Positions 1 to 11,572 of a DNA stretch of 26,357 nucleotides are shown one piece after another; within the stretch, counting starts at the first letter, position 1, and the number at the start of each line of letters is the position of its first letter. The notes under the pieces were generated by a model that was not told the DNA's origin, searched no databases, and saw only the letters and a program-made list of their open reading frames with translations. The DNA is from Pelargonium nanum (lineage: Eukaryota > Streptophyta > Magnoliopsida > Geraniales > Geraniaceae): assembly GCA_036897485.1 (NCBI GenBank), contig JAYMTF010001099.1, positions 1-26,357 on the forward strand, written 5' to 3'. A program made the translations under genes and the position numbers.

Positions 1-42
1 ATATATATATATATATATATGTGCGCGCGCGCGCCCGCGCGC
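1..42. repeat. (AT)10 microsatellite followed by a GC-alternating tract
   Basis: Ten AT dinucleotides (1-20) run directly into GTGCGCGC... (21-42). Purine and pyrimidine alternate without a break from 1 to 34; the first break is the CC at 34-35. Such tracts can adopt Z-DNA. It touches the window edge, so its true length is unknown. Confidence 0.9.
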
Positions 43-1452
43 AATGACTCTTATCAAACTAAGGTCAACCAACAATTGGTTGACATAATTATTTACATTG
101 TCTACTGTTTAGAGTATATATGTACATCTGAATTTGAACTTGACTCATACCTAGTATGAGTACACCTTATAAAGTAAAAATATGTATATCTATACTTGAG
201 GTCAATCTATATTTAGAAAGAGTCAAGCAGACTATGTTACATATTATTTCTCATAACGAAAACAAATTTCTCAAAAAAGACATGCAATTAGGGAATTTGA
301 TATGTTTTTGAGTTATTTTAATTACCAACTATATTAAAAGTAGGGACAAAACTGTGATTGAAATTCACACATTAGTTGTGGGAGGTGCAGGAGCCACCAA
401 GTTCTGGTGGACAAAACTCTTGTACAACACAAACGTCTGGAATTAAACTTAATGTCTATATACATATGGTCACATATGAGTTCTGTAAATATCCCAAATA
501 AGCTCATAGAAACAAAATACTAGCCTTTGCTCTAACTTTATACTCATACATATGGATGTGGATGCTATTTATTAAATTGGTATCCAAAATCGATTTGTCA
601 CTATTCTATATTAAACACTTGAACTTGTTGTAGAAAGTAACTATGGTAAGTTTATATATACATAAATCCAATAATACTGTTTCTAATTAATTATACTTAA
701 ATCCAATAATACTATTTGTAATTATGTCTCTATTCTTGTCCTGAATTTTAAGGGGACCCTCCTTATAGCTGGCTACAGCAAGGACACATATCAAGGGTTG
801 AAGCCTTAGGTTCAAAGAACTCAAGGATAATCACAAACAACCATTGGATGATTTTATATTATTAGTATAATTTACAATGTGTAATCATTTGGAATCTTTT
901 GAATTATCATCTAATTAAGTGGACTTCTCCAATCATTGAGACTTGCTGAAAAATAAATTAAAGTTGAAAGAAAGATTCTTGCTGATATAATATGGGCATA
1001 AAACTACTAGATGCAACCTCACATTTTACTATACGTTCATAGTTGAAATTAAATCGAGAGTATAATTTAACGTAAGTTCAAATCCTGAAGGAACAATTTG
1101 AAATGAAAACCAGTTCAAGTTTTATAGAAAGACACTGATTGATCCTCAGACATTTGCTGGTTAATTCTGGAAGACATATTACAAATATATGTACGTATAC
1201 ATGTATACATATTTGTCTGTGCTATATATCACTCTCGGCGTGATTGAGACTCGTGAAATTAAATTTAAATTTAGCAAGTCTTTCTGAACCCAGCTTATTA
1301 ATAATTGAATACCGCCATCACAGATGCTGTTTCATTTTCCCAGACTCTAACTGCTATCAATTTTCTCTTACTTTCTCGGCACACAAACACCTTCAAGAAA
1401 AGCCACACCCCATTTCTTGACTCTCTCTCCCACTTCCCTTGTGCTGCAGCTT
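43..1452 (+). promoter_or_regulatory. Upstream region of the MYB gene (no gene seen)
   Basis: This 1.4-kb AT-rich stretch has no credible coding region on either strand. Within it I see W-box cores (TTGAC[CT]) at 140-145 on the plus strand and at 63-68, 200-205 and 221-226 on the minus strand. A 9-bp perfect inverted repeat (64-72 and 76-84) contains the first of these. A 36-bp imperfect palindrome lies at 1181-1216. A TATATAT string at about 1223-1229 is a possible TATA box. The stretch from about 1380 to 1450 is CT-rich, as plant leaders often are. The transcription start cannot be fixed from sequence alone. Confidence 0.5.
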
Positions 1453-1494
1453 ATGACTGACGTATCAGAAAGGTCGCTTCGCAGGCTATTTTAG
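1453..1494 (+). other. Upstream ORF (13 codons) in the MYB leader
   Basis: An ATG at 1453 opens a 13-codon ORF (MTDVSERSLRRLF) that stops with TAG at 1492-1494, 32 bases before the MYB start at 1527. If transcription begins upstream of 1453, scanning ribosomes would meet this ATG first, and it could lower translation of the main ORF. The ATG context is not strong (T at -3). Its presence in the mRNA is inferred from the CT-rich leader-like sequence just upstream; nothing shows that the peptide itself matters. Confidence 0.4.
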
Positions 1495-1526
1495 GTGAGG
1501 CTTTTTATTTAATTTTTTTACCTTAA

Positions 1527-2834
1527 ATGGGGAGGCATTCTTGCTGCTACAAGCAGAAGCTCAGGAAAGGGTTGTGGTCTCCTGAGGAAGATGAGAAGCT
1601 TCTCAATTATATTACCAACTATGGTCATGGCTGCTGGAGCTCTGTCCCTAAGCTAGCTGGTACTTAATTATTATTCAATTATATTACATGTTCTGTTTTG
1701 TTTTGTTTTGTTTTGAGTCATTTGAGTGAGTTTTGATGGATTTTCAGGGTTGCAAAGATGTGGAAAGAGTTGTAGACTGAGGTGGATCAATTACTTGAGG
1801 CCTGATTTGAAGAGAGGTACATTTTCTCAGCAAGAAGAGGACTTGATCATTGAATTGCATGCTGTACTAGGCAACAGGTTTGTGTTTTGTTTCTCTTCTT
1901 CTTCTTCTTTTGTATCAGCAATCTTTCATGTACTGATCATGTGTATGATATCACCAGGTGGTCTCAAATAGCAGCTCAGTTGCCCGGTAGAACAGATAAC
2001 GAAATCAAGAACTTGTGGAACTCTTGCATCAAGAAGAAGCTCATGCTCAAAGGTCTTGACCCCAACACTCACAAGCCTCTCTCTGCAGAGGCTAAGGATA
2101 GTGGGGAAGAGATCACTAATGACAAAACCAATGACAAGCCAGCCGATAGCCCCAATTCGCAAGACGCGAAGCCGGCTTCGGTTCTTGGAGAGTGCTCAAA
2201 GATGGACAAGAATGGCACCAAGGAATTGTTTCCTGAAAGCTTTGTGCATGCCAATGTGGACAGCCCCAGCCCCTTCTCTTTCCAGCACTTGAATTATGGG
2301 TCTTCTTCTTCATTCTCAATAGACCCCAACCCTGCATTGTGGTTTAACCATAACTGCAGACCATCTGATGATCAGCTGGAAGCAGAGTTCACCATTCTGC
2401 CAACACTCTCAACCTCAATTCTACCTCCTCAACAACCTCAAATTAGTGCACCAAATTCTAACAGCATCCACTACTGGGAAACCATAAGCTCTAGCAGCAA
2501 CAGCAGCAGCAGCAGAAGCAGCAAGAGTCCTGAGCTGAACAGCATCTTCTCTTGGGGTTTGACAAATCCACAGCCTCAACAATTCAATCCAACTGACACT
2601 GAAGTGGGAGAAATCAAATGGTCAGAGTACATCAACAATCCATTTTTGGTTGCCCAAAACCAACCCACATATAGTAACATTAAATCAGAAACACAATTTA
2701 CCACTGACAAGTCAAGTACAGATTGGCTTCATCATCAGCAGCAGCAGCAGCAACAGCAGCAACAGCCTTTGCAGCAAGCTTCAGATATATATGGTAAGGA
2801 TATCCAGAGACTTGCAGCATTTGGACAGTACTAA
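1527..2834 (+). CDS. MYB61-like: R2R3-MYB transcription factor, MYB61/50/55/86 type (subgroup 13)
   Basis: The CDS has three exons, 1527-1659, 1748-1877 and 1958-2834, all with GT-AG introns, giving 379 aa. The N-terminal start ([19 protein letters not shown]) is typical of the MYB61 group. Repeat R2 has Trp at 17, 37 and 57. R3 has Phe70 in place of its first Trp, then Trp89 and Trp108. The two introns sit at the usual R2R3 positions. The bHLH-binding signature of R3 is absent (Glu80 where Arg/Lys is needed), which fits this subgroup. The C-terminal half is low-complexity: a Ser-rich stretch near DNA 2485-2530 and ten consecutive Gln at residues 348-357, probably an activation region. Known relatives are nuclear DNA-binding proteins tied to secondary wall, seed mucilage and stomatal control. 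The family call is very secure; which of the four paralogues it matches is not. A uORF precedes the start. Confidence 0.93.
1694..1715. repeat. (TTTTG)n microsatellite in MYB intron 1
   Basis: About four TTTTG units lie in the 88-bp first intron of the MYB gene. A short CTT repeat (about 1892-1908) lies in the second intron. Both are ordinary simple repeats and possible marker loci. Confidence 0.8.
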
Positions 2835-4671
2835 ATATTTGTGTGTGGATCCTCTGTGTGCAAGAATTTTCATTCTGAAACAAAAACAAATAACGACTTC
2901 TTCATAAGATTTTCTTTGTAGATAGTAACTTGTGTAGCCTGATATTTTCTGGTTTATGATCATTGCATATATGTAAAAGAGAAAAGAAAAAAAGAGCAGA
3001 TTCATGTTAACCTCTTTTGCTTATCATTCAACTATTTTGATTCTTTTCTTCTATAATCTTTTGTTTATTGACTAATCATGTAACCATCTCTTTTTATTTG
3101 GTTCCAAAGATATTTTGTGGAATCAATTTCCTCAAGATGGAGATGGTTTATGCATTTCTCTGTCACATGTAGTTGCGCGGGAGCATGCGTGCAAAACAAA
3201 AACATGCTGTTGCCTCCATTGATCTGTGAACTAGTAATTGATAGGTTCTTTTCGATCGAGAAAGTTGGAATTATGAGTTGAAACTTTTCAAGACTTGTAA
3301 GCCATACAAGCCATATCTTGTAGTTTCCTTAGGCTCTAACATTATCTTCTTGGGTGGTGACTTGGGATGGTAAGAAACATCCAACTTAAGGGAAAGCTAT
3401 TTGTCTTTGGTGAAGTTGGGGTTGCTGCAATTCCAAGCCATACATTTTGTCACTCTACTGTACCATCTTGGATATTTCTATTGAGTGAAACTGAAATCTC
3501 TTTAAACTCTTTTTCTTTTACCTCTTGACACTGACACTGACCCAAGAACCCATATTATATACCAAGAAAAACATACAAGGAAGCTAGGCAAATATATTTA
3601 ACCATTCCAGTTTTGCTCTATGAATTGAGTAATGCTTCAAAAAAGATCTTTCTTTTTTCTCTCTTTTTGCAGTTCTAAAACTGAGATGGGCCCTGTTTGG
3701 CCCTTGCATCTGCAGAAAAGCCACCAACCTGTCCAAAGACTTGTTCATAGTTGACACTCTCAGATTTGTTTATGTGAATTATTATACGAATTATGAACAT
3801 GCATGCTTAGTATATAGACTTGTATGAAAACACAGAAATGTGTCCATATATAATATGTACGTAAGCATCTTTTTAAATATTGTATAACATGTGAACTGAA
3901 TCATAAAGGGTCCTACACCTTGATCTCTATCTCTGCAACAAGCCAAGAATGGTGAAAATTTGCAAATGATACGAAAACAGAAGGCTTGGAGACACAAGAA
4001 AAGCAGGAGTTGACTTGAAAAGTAGCATATAGCTGAATCATTTCTCAATTGATTGGGATGTGGCTTAAAACCTCATGATGACAACTCTAAGCTCTACAAA
4101 AAGTGCAAGGACCTAACTTCATTTTCTTGCCAAGCAATTCCAAACCAACTGTTTTCACTTATTTTCTGTCTAAAGTTTAAAATGATACTGTAAATGACAA
4201 GTTAATAATGAAACTGTAAAACATAAAATAAGCAACTTATCATTGTTTTGCTTATAAACTGTATATTGATACATGAGTTTGTTTACAACATGAAGTTGAG
4301 ATTGTTTCATGATTTCTTCTAAAATGTGCTTGACCCTCAATTCTGCCCTGTTTCTCGACTTCTGGAAACAGCGAGCAAGGTGCCTTAGCAACAACTAATG
4401 GCTAAATCAGTTGGCAGAAAGAATAGCTTCCTTTTCTATCAACCGGGAATGTTGACACGCCTAAGATCACTAAAAACAATTGAGAAATGGGAAGGGCAGT
4501 ACAAGAATATAACTATAAGCACATGCTGTGTGCAAGTAACTGCACATTGCATGACATTGAATGAGCTTGCTGATCATCACTCTTTCAGCTTCTCAGCAAG
4601 GTATCATTTTTCTTTATCACGGGACAAATCCTAGCAATATCTTTATGAGAAGAGACGAGAAGGCAACAATG
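2835..4671. other. Intergenic region between convergent MYB and pectin acetylesterase genes
   Basis: This stretch should contain the 3' UTRs of both flanking genes, which point towards each other. I see no clear AATAAA just after the MYB stop and none just downstream of the esterase stop. No conserved coding exon, transposon end or RNA gene was recognised. The short open frames here have no recognisable domains. Confidence 0.5.
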
Positions 4672-7600
4672 TCATCCCCTTCTGAAGACCAGATTGTGGC
4701 AGCTACTGTCACAAGGGTAGGGGCAATCTATGGCCATGATACCAGCGCGATCAAAATACCAATTCCCAACAGATTGTGCAATCCCCTGCACATTAACCAT
4801 CATTTTTTGCAAGATTGAGACAAAGATAGCTGTATATAAAGAAATCTCGGGAAACTAAGAATAAGGTAATGGAATAATATGGATATATAATATAAACTTT
4901 ATAACCTCAAAAAGGCACAAAACTGTGTATATACACACTATCTGAAACAAGAAATTCAAAACCCCAAAATAGGAGTACAATTATGTAATATAAGTTGAGA
5001 GACAAACATAACCATTTGTTCATGTTTTCAAATTATATCTACCAGGAAGGCAACTTGAGCTATTGATTGTTGCTTCAGAAAGAAAGTGTCCTATTTTCCA
5101 GCTCCCGAAAAAGTATTCATTTTAACTAACTGCCTCCTAATTTATAGGCTTCCATGAATAAACTGGATTTATAACAAACATGAACAGACACATTCGAATG
5201 CTTATTTCTTTTTTAATGAAATGACCATCTTGGTAGATGATACAGAACTGCATATATTATATTAAACATGCTAGAATAGAACTAGAGAATAAGTAGTTTG
5301 GACATACCTTGTTTCCAATATGAGGTGATGCTTGAGAAAACCATGTATCCTGTCTCTCAGACTGGCAATGAGCAAAGCATGAATTTAAAAATAATCCATT
5401 TTTACGGAACTTTGAGAAGCGTTTAACAGCATTGAGCATTTGGTTCCTAAAACCTGCTTTGGTCAAGGAGTAGACAGTAATAAATGTCATGATCATATTT
5501 GATGCAGATGTTGAATCTAAAGCATAGTGAGCAATAAATCTAAGAAAACCAAAATCAGTCACAAAGAAAAAGACTAACAGAACAAATGCAATTACCTTGC
5601 AAAAATTGAATTTGAGAGCCACTGCAACGTGCATTATTTAGCTTGCAGTCATGCCAATACCCCTGAGGATCAGCTGACGGTGGAGCTATGCTTTCCTGAA
5701 CCTAATTAATAAAAAAGAAACCAAAACTAGACTATTTAGTTGTCTTGAAATTGATTTCACCATCACACAAATTAGTAAGACGTACATTCCTTGTCCATGT
5801 CACAAAATGACTAGGGGCTGGGCTGAGTACAAGTTATAACTACAGACTGCTATGCCCAACAAAGACAACTTTTATGAAGATTTCATTTGATGAACCAAAA
5901 ACCTCACAGGAACAGATTATCTATCTTACACAATTTAGTTCATCAGGAAGGTAAAATATCACTAACAGGATCAGTAGAAACCATTGCATGTGCTTCTTTT
6001 TCTGTGGGCAAGGCAACTGGTTTCGAGGCTTCTTTCTCAGTTATGTTAATATCGAACTTTTTCTTTCTTTTGCATTGTAAACTAAATTAAATTGGACCAT
6101 AGAAATATGGGGGCTCACCTGCCACGTATCATAGGCTGTATTGAGAATGAAAAGTGGAGTTTTAACACTGGCAATCAGGTTCTGAGGGAAGAAACACTGA
6201 AGATGAAAAGGAACCAATTAATAATTGAGAAGGATCTTATATGTCAGTTGTTCCATTCTGATCATGAATTTGACGAACAGATAAAAGATAAGAGCATGGG
6301 AAGAATACCAAAGTTGGATGAAGGCGTACGGTACAACTCCTTGGCAGGAACTTTTGGACACCCTGCAAAATAAGAAAATCTTAAATTTTCCTTCATAACA
6401 TTTTGTCTGTGGTACATGAAAAGTCAATGACCAAGTGCAAATGATCAGATGAATGCATTTCGTTGTCAACACTCATTTGCACACATCAACAAGAATTCAC
6501 TCTTGACCTAAAGCTAAAAGAAAAGCAATTTCTCACAAGATATGAATATTTGTCAGTAAACTTTCACATAGTTATACATGAATATGTTTCATACTATAAA
6601 CTCAAGAAAACAATATTTATCAGTGTCCTTGCGTTTTCAAAGCTGTAATGCCTGAGATCATGTATCCATATCAAAATCAGCGAAACATAGCTAAGGACCT
6701 TCAGACTCACTGACAATCAGAATATCAGATGAGCAATTTCTCTTCATCAAAGCATGACTTGGTCAAGTAGAGCAAAGAAAGGTAGATAATGTATCCACCT
6801 TGTAGATCATGTATCTATATCAAAATTTACAAATCATTGCTTAGGACCTTCAGACTCAATGAGAATCAGAATATCAGATGAGCAATTTCTCCCATCAAAG
6901 CATGACTTGGTCAAGTAGAGCAAAGAAAGGTAGATAATAAATCCACCTTGTTTGTTTCTGTTAGAAAATTGGAGGGCAAAATGATCCAATACACTGCATC
7001 TCCCCATAAGAAATCGCACAATTCTAATACATGGATTAATATCCAAAGAGCTTGCAAACACACAACAAATATATAGCTGAACACTGTTATTTGGGCGAAA
7101 GCATTCTTTTAAGTGGTAAAGATGCTCATAACTATCGGGAAAAAAATGGAAGAGTTTAGGTCTGAATGATGGAAACACTGTTACAGAAAGCTTGAAATCA
7201 GTATAGAGAAAACGCGAGTACCTGTAGACTGACTACACCTCCAAACATTTTTCTCAAAGCTCGCTGACCAGATACATCAAGTCTGCAATTTCACATGAGA
7301 ACCATAAGCACCAGAAGTATAACACATGAATAATGAATGGAAATGATGAAAAACTATCTGGTTTTTACGTGTCAAGAAATAATCCCGCGTCACTCAAGCA
7401 CTTGACTCTTGTAGTTCGTGGAAACAACTCTCGGAATTCATCACAATGCAGTATAGATGCTAGACCCCCAGCAGAACATCCAGAAAGAAGAGCCTAGAAG
7501 ATCAAGAAGTGACTTTTAAAATACACAAGAGTCAAGTGAGCAAAATGAAAGGTCATGGACTGTGAAATACAAACCTGATTAGCATGGCGCATTCCCTTTG

Positions 7601-10080
7601 ACATCAATTCTTCCATTGCAGCTGACCAGATCCGTTGTCCTCGGAAGTATAGTTGGGCTGCCTGACAAGCAATTATGGCATCACTATTTATCAGCCAGAG
7701 GCATGGATAAGTTGATATAATCAATATAAATAAACAAAGACTGATATAACATATACTGCCCTCATATATTGCCTAAGCAAATCATTTTCTTTAGTAAGTT
7801 GCTCAGTTATCATATAAGTAAACCCAAAGATTGTTCTTGGGATGGTATCTCGGGCTGTCAGCCAATCTGTATGTTTAAAGTTTAAACATAGTTAGCACCA
7901 TGTAAGGGCACGATGATCAAAATTTATCCAGATATTTGTGGACATCAACCCGGCATTATAAGGAGTTGTAAGATTCAAGTCCAAGGAACCAAAAGGACTC
8001 AGAACACCCAAAAGGAGGGAGAGAAAAAGAAAGATGAAACTAAGGAGGCAATTAGCAAGAATTTATCATAGATATCAAGTGGAATGGGGGTAAATGGCGA
8101 ACAAGAATCCACATAGGCAACCCCATGTATCATGTATTTTGGAGTAAAGGACCAGTATTGTCCTGCAATTGTACAGCTACATAGAATTTGACAAATTAAT
8201 TTCAAAAAATAGAAAGATGAAACTAAGGATCGTGTACAAAAACATACGCATTAAATGAAGTAAGTTGTATATTTTTTATAATTTTACCAACCTCATTTTG
8301 ACTATCCCCACCAAAAGATGCTCCATCACAGTAACGAACCTTGACTCTATTCCAATTATAGAAATCTGCATGGATTGAAGTTTGATCCAGGGAAAAGGTA
8401 AGTGCTATGTTGAAAAATTAGTTTACATGATGATAACAAATGATGCTGCAAGAACTATGACCAGGATTTTCTTCCGCTTTGTTGCTTAAAATCCCTACAA
8501 ATGGTATCTGCTTTTCCATGTATATTGATGAACCACGACGAGTTTTCTTTCTGTAAACACAACTTCTAATTGTGTTACACCATCCTCCTCCCTGTAATCA
8601 AAGTAACATGATATTGTTACTTCTGAAAGAGAGATGCACAGGCTGAGAAAGAGAAGTGTAGCCTAAAACTGCAGTGGGCAATAAAAAGTACTAATAATAT
8701 CATTTTACCTTAATGCAATGCAATTGCAATAATATTTGGATAAGCTTAAATCTGAATTCCTAAGAACAAAACAAAAACTTATCTCCAGTTAACTAGCTAA
8801 GGGACCTGAGGTCCAGATCCAACTTATTTTCCAGTTTCTGATAACTATGATGTTAGAGTATAAAACTTCAATTGGGTCCTGAACTACTAGCTTAAGCTTT
8901 TAGTTGAATCAGTTCTAACACTTGAAATTTCATTTTGTGCCAAATGCTTTCACATATAAAGCATTTATACAAATCCCAGAATCCACCATTGAACAAGATA
9001 TTCATTTTGAGAATACGTCAATCTCATTCACACCTTGGGATGTAAGGCTACCTTAAAATGAAATGAAGCCCCTATTGGAAAGTGGTTTTACTGAGGCTAG
9101 TTCACTTTACATGATATTTGGTGATAATAAGCAAAAGAAAATTGTTGTATTAAGTATCTAAACACTTTCCACAGCATAATTGTTATAAATAATCAAAGGA
9201 CTAAGATACATGATTGCAACTATAACTTATTATGGCGGCAAGTTCCAAGCAGCAATGTTGTCCAACTTTGGGTAAAAAATAAGAAAACACATGAAAGACA
9301 TATAATCCGTTTGAAGAACTAGAAATGAATTGATGATTGTCACTATTACTAATCAAGACAGCTAGTTTCACGCAGCAATATTGTCCAACTTCAGGTTCAA
9401 AGCAAAAGAGATGAAAATATGAAAGATGTTTTAAATTTCAGGAACTAGACATGAGTTGATAATTGCTACCTTTGACAGACAACTATTGACAATGATGAAG
9501 ATAGATTTATCTTAGTGCCCTGAGTTCGGATCATACCTCCAACTGAATAAGCCAACTATATGCTCCCGACCCATATCCTCGATGTATATGGTAGCCTGGC
9601 AATGTCCCGTCCAAGCAAACTACATATCAAACACAAAGAGCAATGAGAAATCAGACACTACACAGCAAGAAATAGTACATAATCAGCTTATAGCACTCAA
9701 CATAAATATATAATTTTTTTAAAACAAAATTACAGGTTATTAAGCAAGTTTCAGTCTTTATGTGTAATAATTGAAAAACGAAAGAAAAACTAGACAACCC
9801 AGAAAAGAAAAACAAATTTAAAATCCAAAGAAATACCTGCTCCTTTGGCAGCAGCTCCATTAATAAGAGTAAGACCCACCATCAACGGTGTCTTGGAGAC
9901 ACCATAACTGACCAAATTATGGAACTCTGGGAACTCAGAGAGCTCTGAAAACTCTGTAACATTTGAATAATGAACCCCATCAACCCATTTGCACATAACC
10001 AAACCCATCAAACCATAAAGCCACCACACCAGCAGCTGCAGCTTGAAGCCCATCTCACCAACCCCAGCCCCATTTCCCAT
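4672..10080 (-). CDS. PAE: Pectin acetylesterase (CE13, Notum/PAE family)
   Basis: Twelve exons on the minus strand join without a frame break into 433 aa: 9837-10080, 9537-9619, 8462-8591, 8292-8365, 7575-7661, 7369-7493, 7222-7282, 6309-6362, 6119-6196, 5596-5701, 5308-5453, 4672-4785. All introns are GT-AG. The enzyme removes acetyl groups from pectin in the cell wall. A hydrophobic signal peptide begins at Met1 or, more naturally, Met10. Family blocks are seen in order: [22 protein letters not shown] with the nucleophile Ser213; [14 protein letters not shown] with Asp309; and [10 protein letters not shown] with His376. Conserved cysteines are kept up to the end ([16 protein letters not shown]). 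All three catalytic residues are present and the length is normal, so it looks functional. An in-frame stop at 10090-10092 limits the start to position 10080 or further inside. Two introns hold tandem duplications. The acetylated target (homogalacturonan or RG-I) cannot be read from sequence. Confidence 0.95.
6656..6951. repeat. Tandem duplication, about 149-bp unit, in esterase intron 7
   Basis: Two copies lie back to back: 6656-6804 and 6805-6951. Both begin GATCATGTATC and both contain AGGACCTTCAGACTCA and GCATGACTTGGTCAAGTAG; they end at CCACCTTG. The copies differ by scattered substitutions and small indels, so the duplication is fairly recent but not new. It is wholly intronic (intron 7 is 6363-7221). 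Confidence 0.9.
9249..9472. repeat. Diverged tandem duplication in esterase intron 2
   Basis: Two related segments start near 9249 and 9372. They share GCAGCAAT(G/A)TTGTCCAACTT, then ATGAAAGA, GAACTAGA and ATGA(A/G)TTGAT in the same order, about 123 bp apart. They are clearly more diverged than the duplication in intron 7. No function is apparent. Confidence 0.6.
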
Positions 10081-10262
10081 TCCTGCTGCTTATTGTCTGA
10101 GATGGGTCCTTGCAGGAACTGGAAAAGAAAAAGGGAAGAGAATGAGAGAATACATTTGCAGGGGCATAAATAGCAGGACTGTTAGAGATACTTACAGCGG
10201 CAAAACGTTCCAAAAATCAAAATCAAAAGTGATGACCTTTACTGTCTGCACATTACACAGAG

Positions 10263-10270
10263 TTATATAC
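10263..10270 (-). promoter_or_regulatory. Candidate TATA box of the pectin acetylesterase gene
   Basis: Read on the minus strand, this is TATATAAC, a good TATA match about 185 bp before the ATG at 10080. It would place transcription start near 10235 and give a leader of about 155 bases. A weaker alternative is TATTTATG at about 10163-10171. Confidence 0.35.
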
Positions 10271-10368
10271 TGTTTGTAAATTGTGAGTAAATCAAATGTG
10301 GAAGAGAGAAAGTGACATTGATAGATACCGGCAAAGGAGAGAAGAACGCGCATCATTCATTGAAGCAG

Positions 10369-10388
10369 TTTTTTTTTTTTTTTTTTTT
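10369..10388. repeat. T20 homopolymer
   Basis: Twenty consecutive T lie upstream of the esterase gene. On the minus strand this is an A20 tract. It may be a simple repeat or the tail of an old retroposed element; no flanking target duplication was identified. Confidence 0.85.
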
Positions 10389-10914
10389 CTTTTGAAAGAC
10401 GACAATTTTTAAAGAATAATAAATACACAAACAGTAACAGGGTGCGAGTGTGATGGGTTTCTTATTTGGAGAATTTTCGTGAATTTATTTAATTCACCTT
10501 TTTTGTTTTCTGAAAGTATTTAATTCAGTTTTGATGTAGAAGGAGGCAAAAGGAGATGCTACGGTGTTTACTGAATGTGATATTATTGCGCATATTATGG
10601 TGACCGTTGGGGTAGAATTTTAAATACAATTCAGTAGTTTGCAAGTTGCAACATTTATGGTAACTTGTTTTTTAAATTGTTAGTATGTAATACTATCTAC
10701 ATTCCAACGTTCAAGTAGAAATTAGTAATGAATTAGATAAAATTCACCTTTTTTTAAAGGAAATGTAAAGATTAAAGATTCTAAAACTCTTTCTTTATCA
10801 ATAAACAATACTTTATTCATTGAAATCCCGAGGAAAGAACAAAGTACAAAGTCCGTGAGGTTAAGGACTTGCATTTGAAAACTAAGTTACAGATGTATTG
10901 CTACCCGGAGAGGT

Positions 10915-10970
10915 GCACTTAGCCACTGCGGTAAGCTTTCTTAGAGTATGTTGGGGTTCAAATCTTTAGC
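10915..10970 (+). mobile_element. Possible tRNA-derived SINE head (box A / box B like)
   Basis: TTAGCCACTGCGGTAAG (from about 10919) resembles a Pol III box A, and GGTTCAAATC (from about 10955) resembles box B, at a spacing usual for tRNA-derived SINEs. A complete tRNA fold is not present. No 3' tail or target duplication was found, so this stays tentative. Confidence 0.22.
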
Positions 10971-11572
10971 TGTCAAATATAATACGTGAAAGACTGGATT
11001 TTGCGTCAAGTGACTTGAGGGTCTTCACAAACTTTAATAAAGTTGAGGTTGTATCTTGCGAGCCGAATATACCATAGGGTAACTAAGTATACTGTGCACC
11101 ACTCTTTTTGAACCGACCTACACCTCAGAACGGAAGGCCATTGTGTGATAAGCAATATAATGTTAGTCGGGAGCACTGCTTTTACCGACCACCAGTTAAT
11201 TCAAAGGTGTTTTCTGTGGGACTGCTCTAATACAAAGCGAGGAATCTATAAGGCCGACCTTTCACAAGTAACACATTAATAGTTTATACATTTTATTATA
11301 CCTCGTGAGTTTCGAGCACCAAACAAAAAAAAAGTAATACTTTTTTTTTTGCAAAAAAGTAATATTATTAATTCTTACAAATTAATATTTCAACTATTAA
11401 ATGAATTTTGATTTTTGAACGACTGGAAATACCGCATGAAGAAAACAATTCACAATTACAACTCATTATTTATACGGTCTCTCAAGAGTTTTTGATACAT
11501 GTTATATTAGTAAAACAAGCATTATGTTGCACAAGTAATTTGACCAAAGCAAAATTGATGTGTGTATTAGAA

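Noticed and set aside
1494-1500. Donor-like AG|GTGAGG after the uORF, suggesting a 5' UTR intron
   Set aside because: No acceptor AG is present before the ATG at 1527, and the 32-bp gap is too short for an intron.
5887-6373. Plus-strand open frames
   Set aside because: They are antisense to esterase exons 8-9 and the nearby intron, with no recognisable domain.
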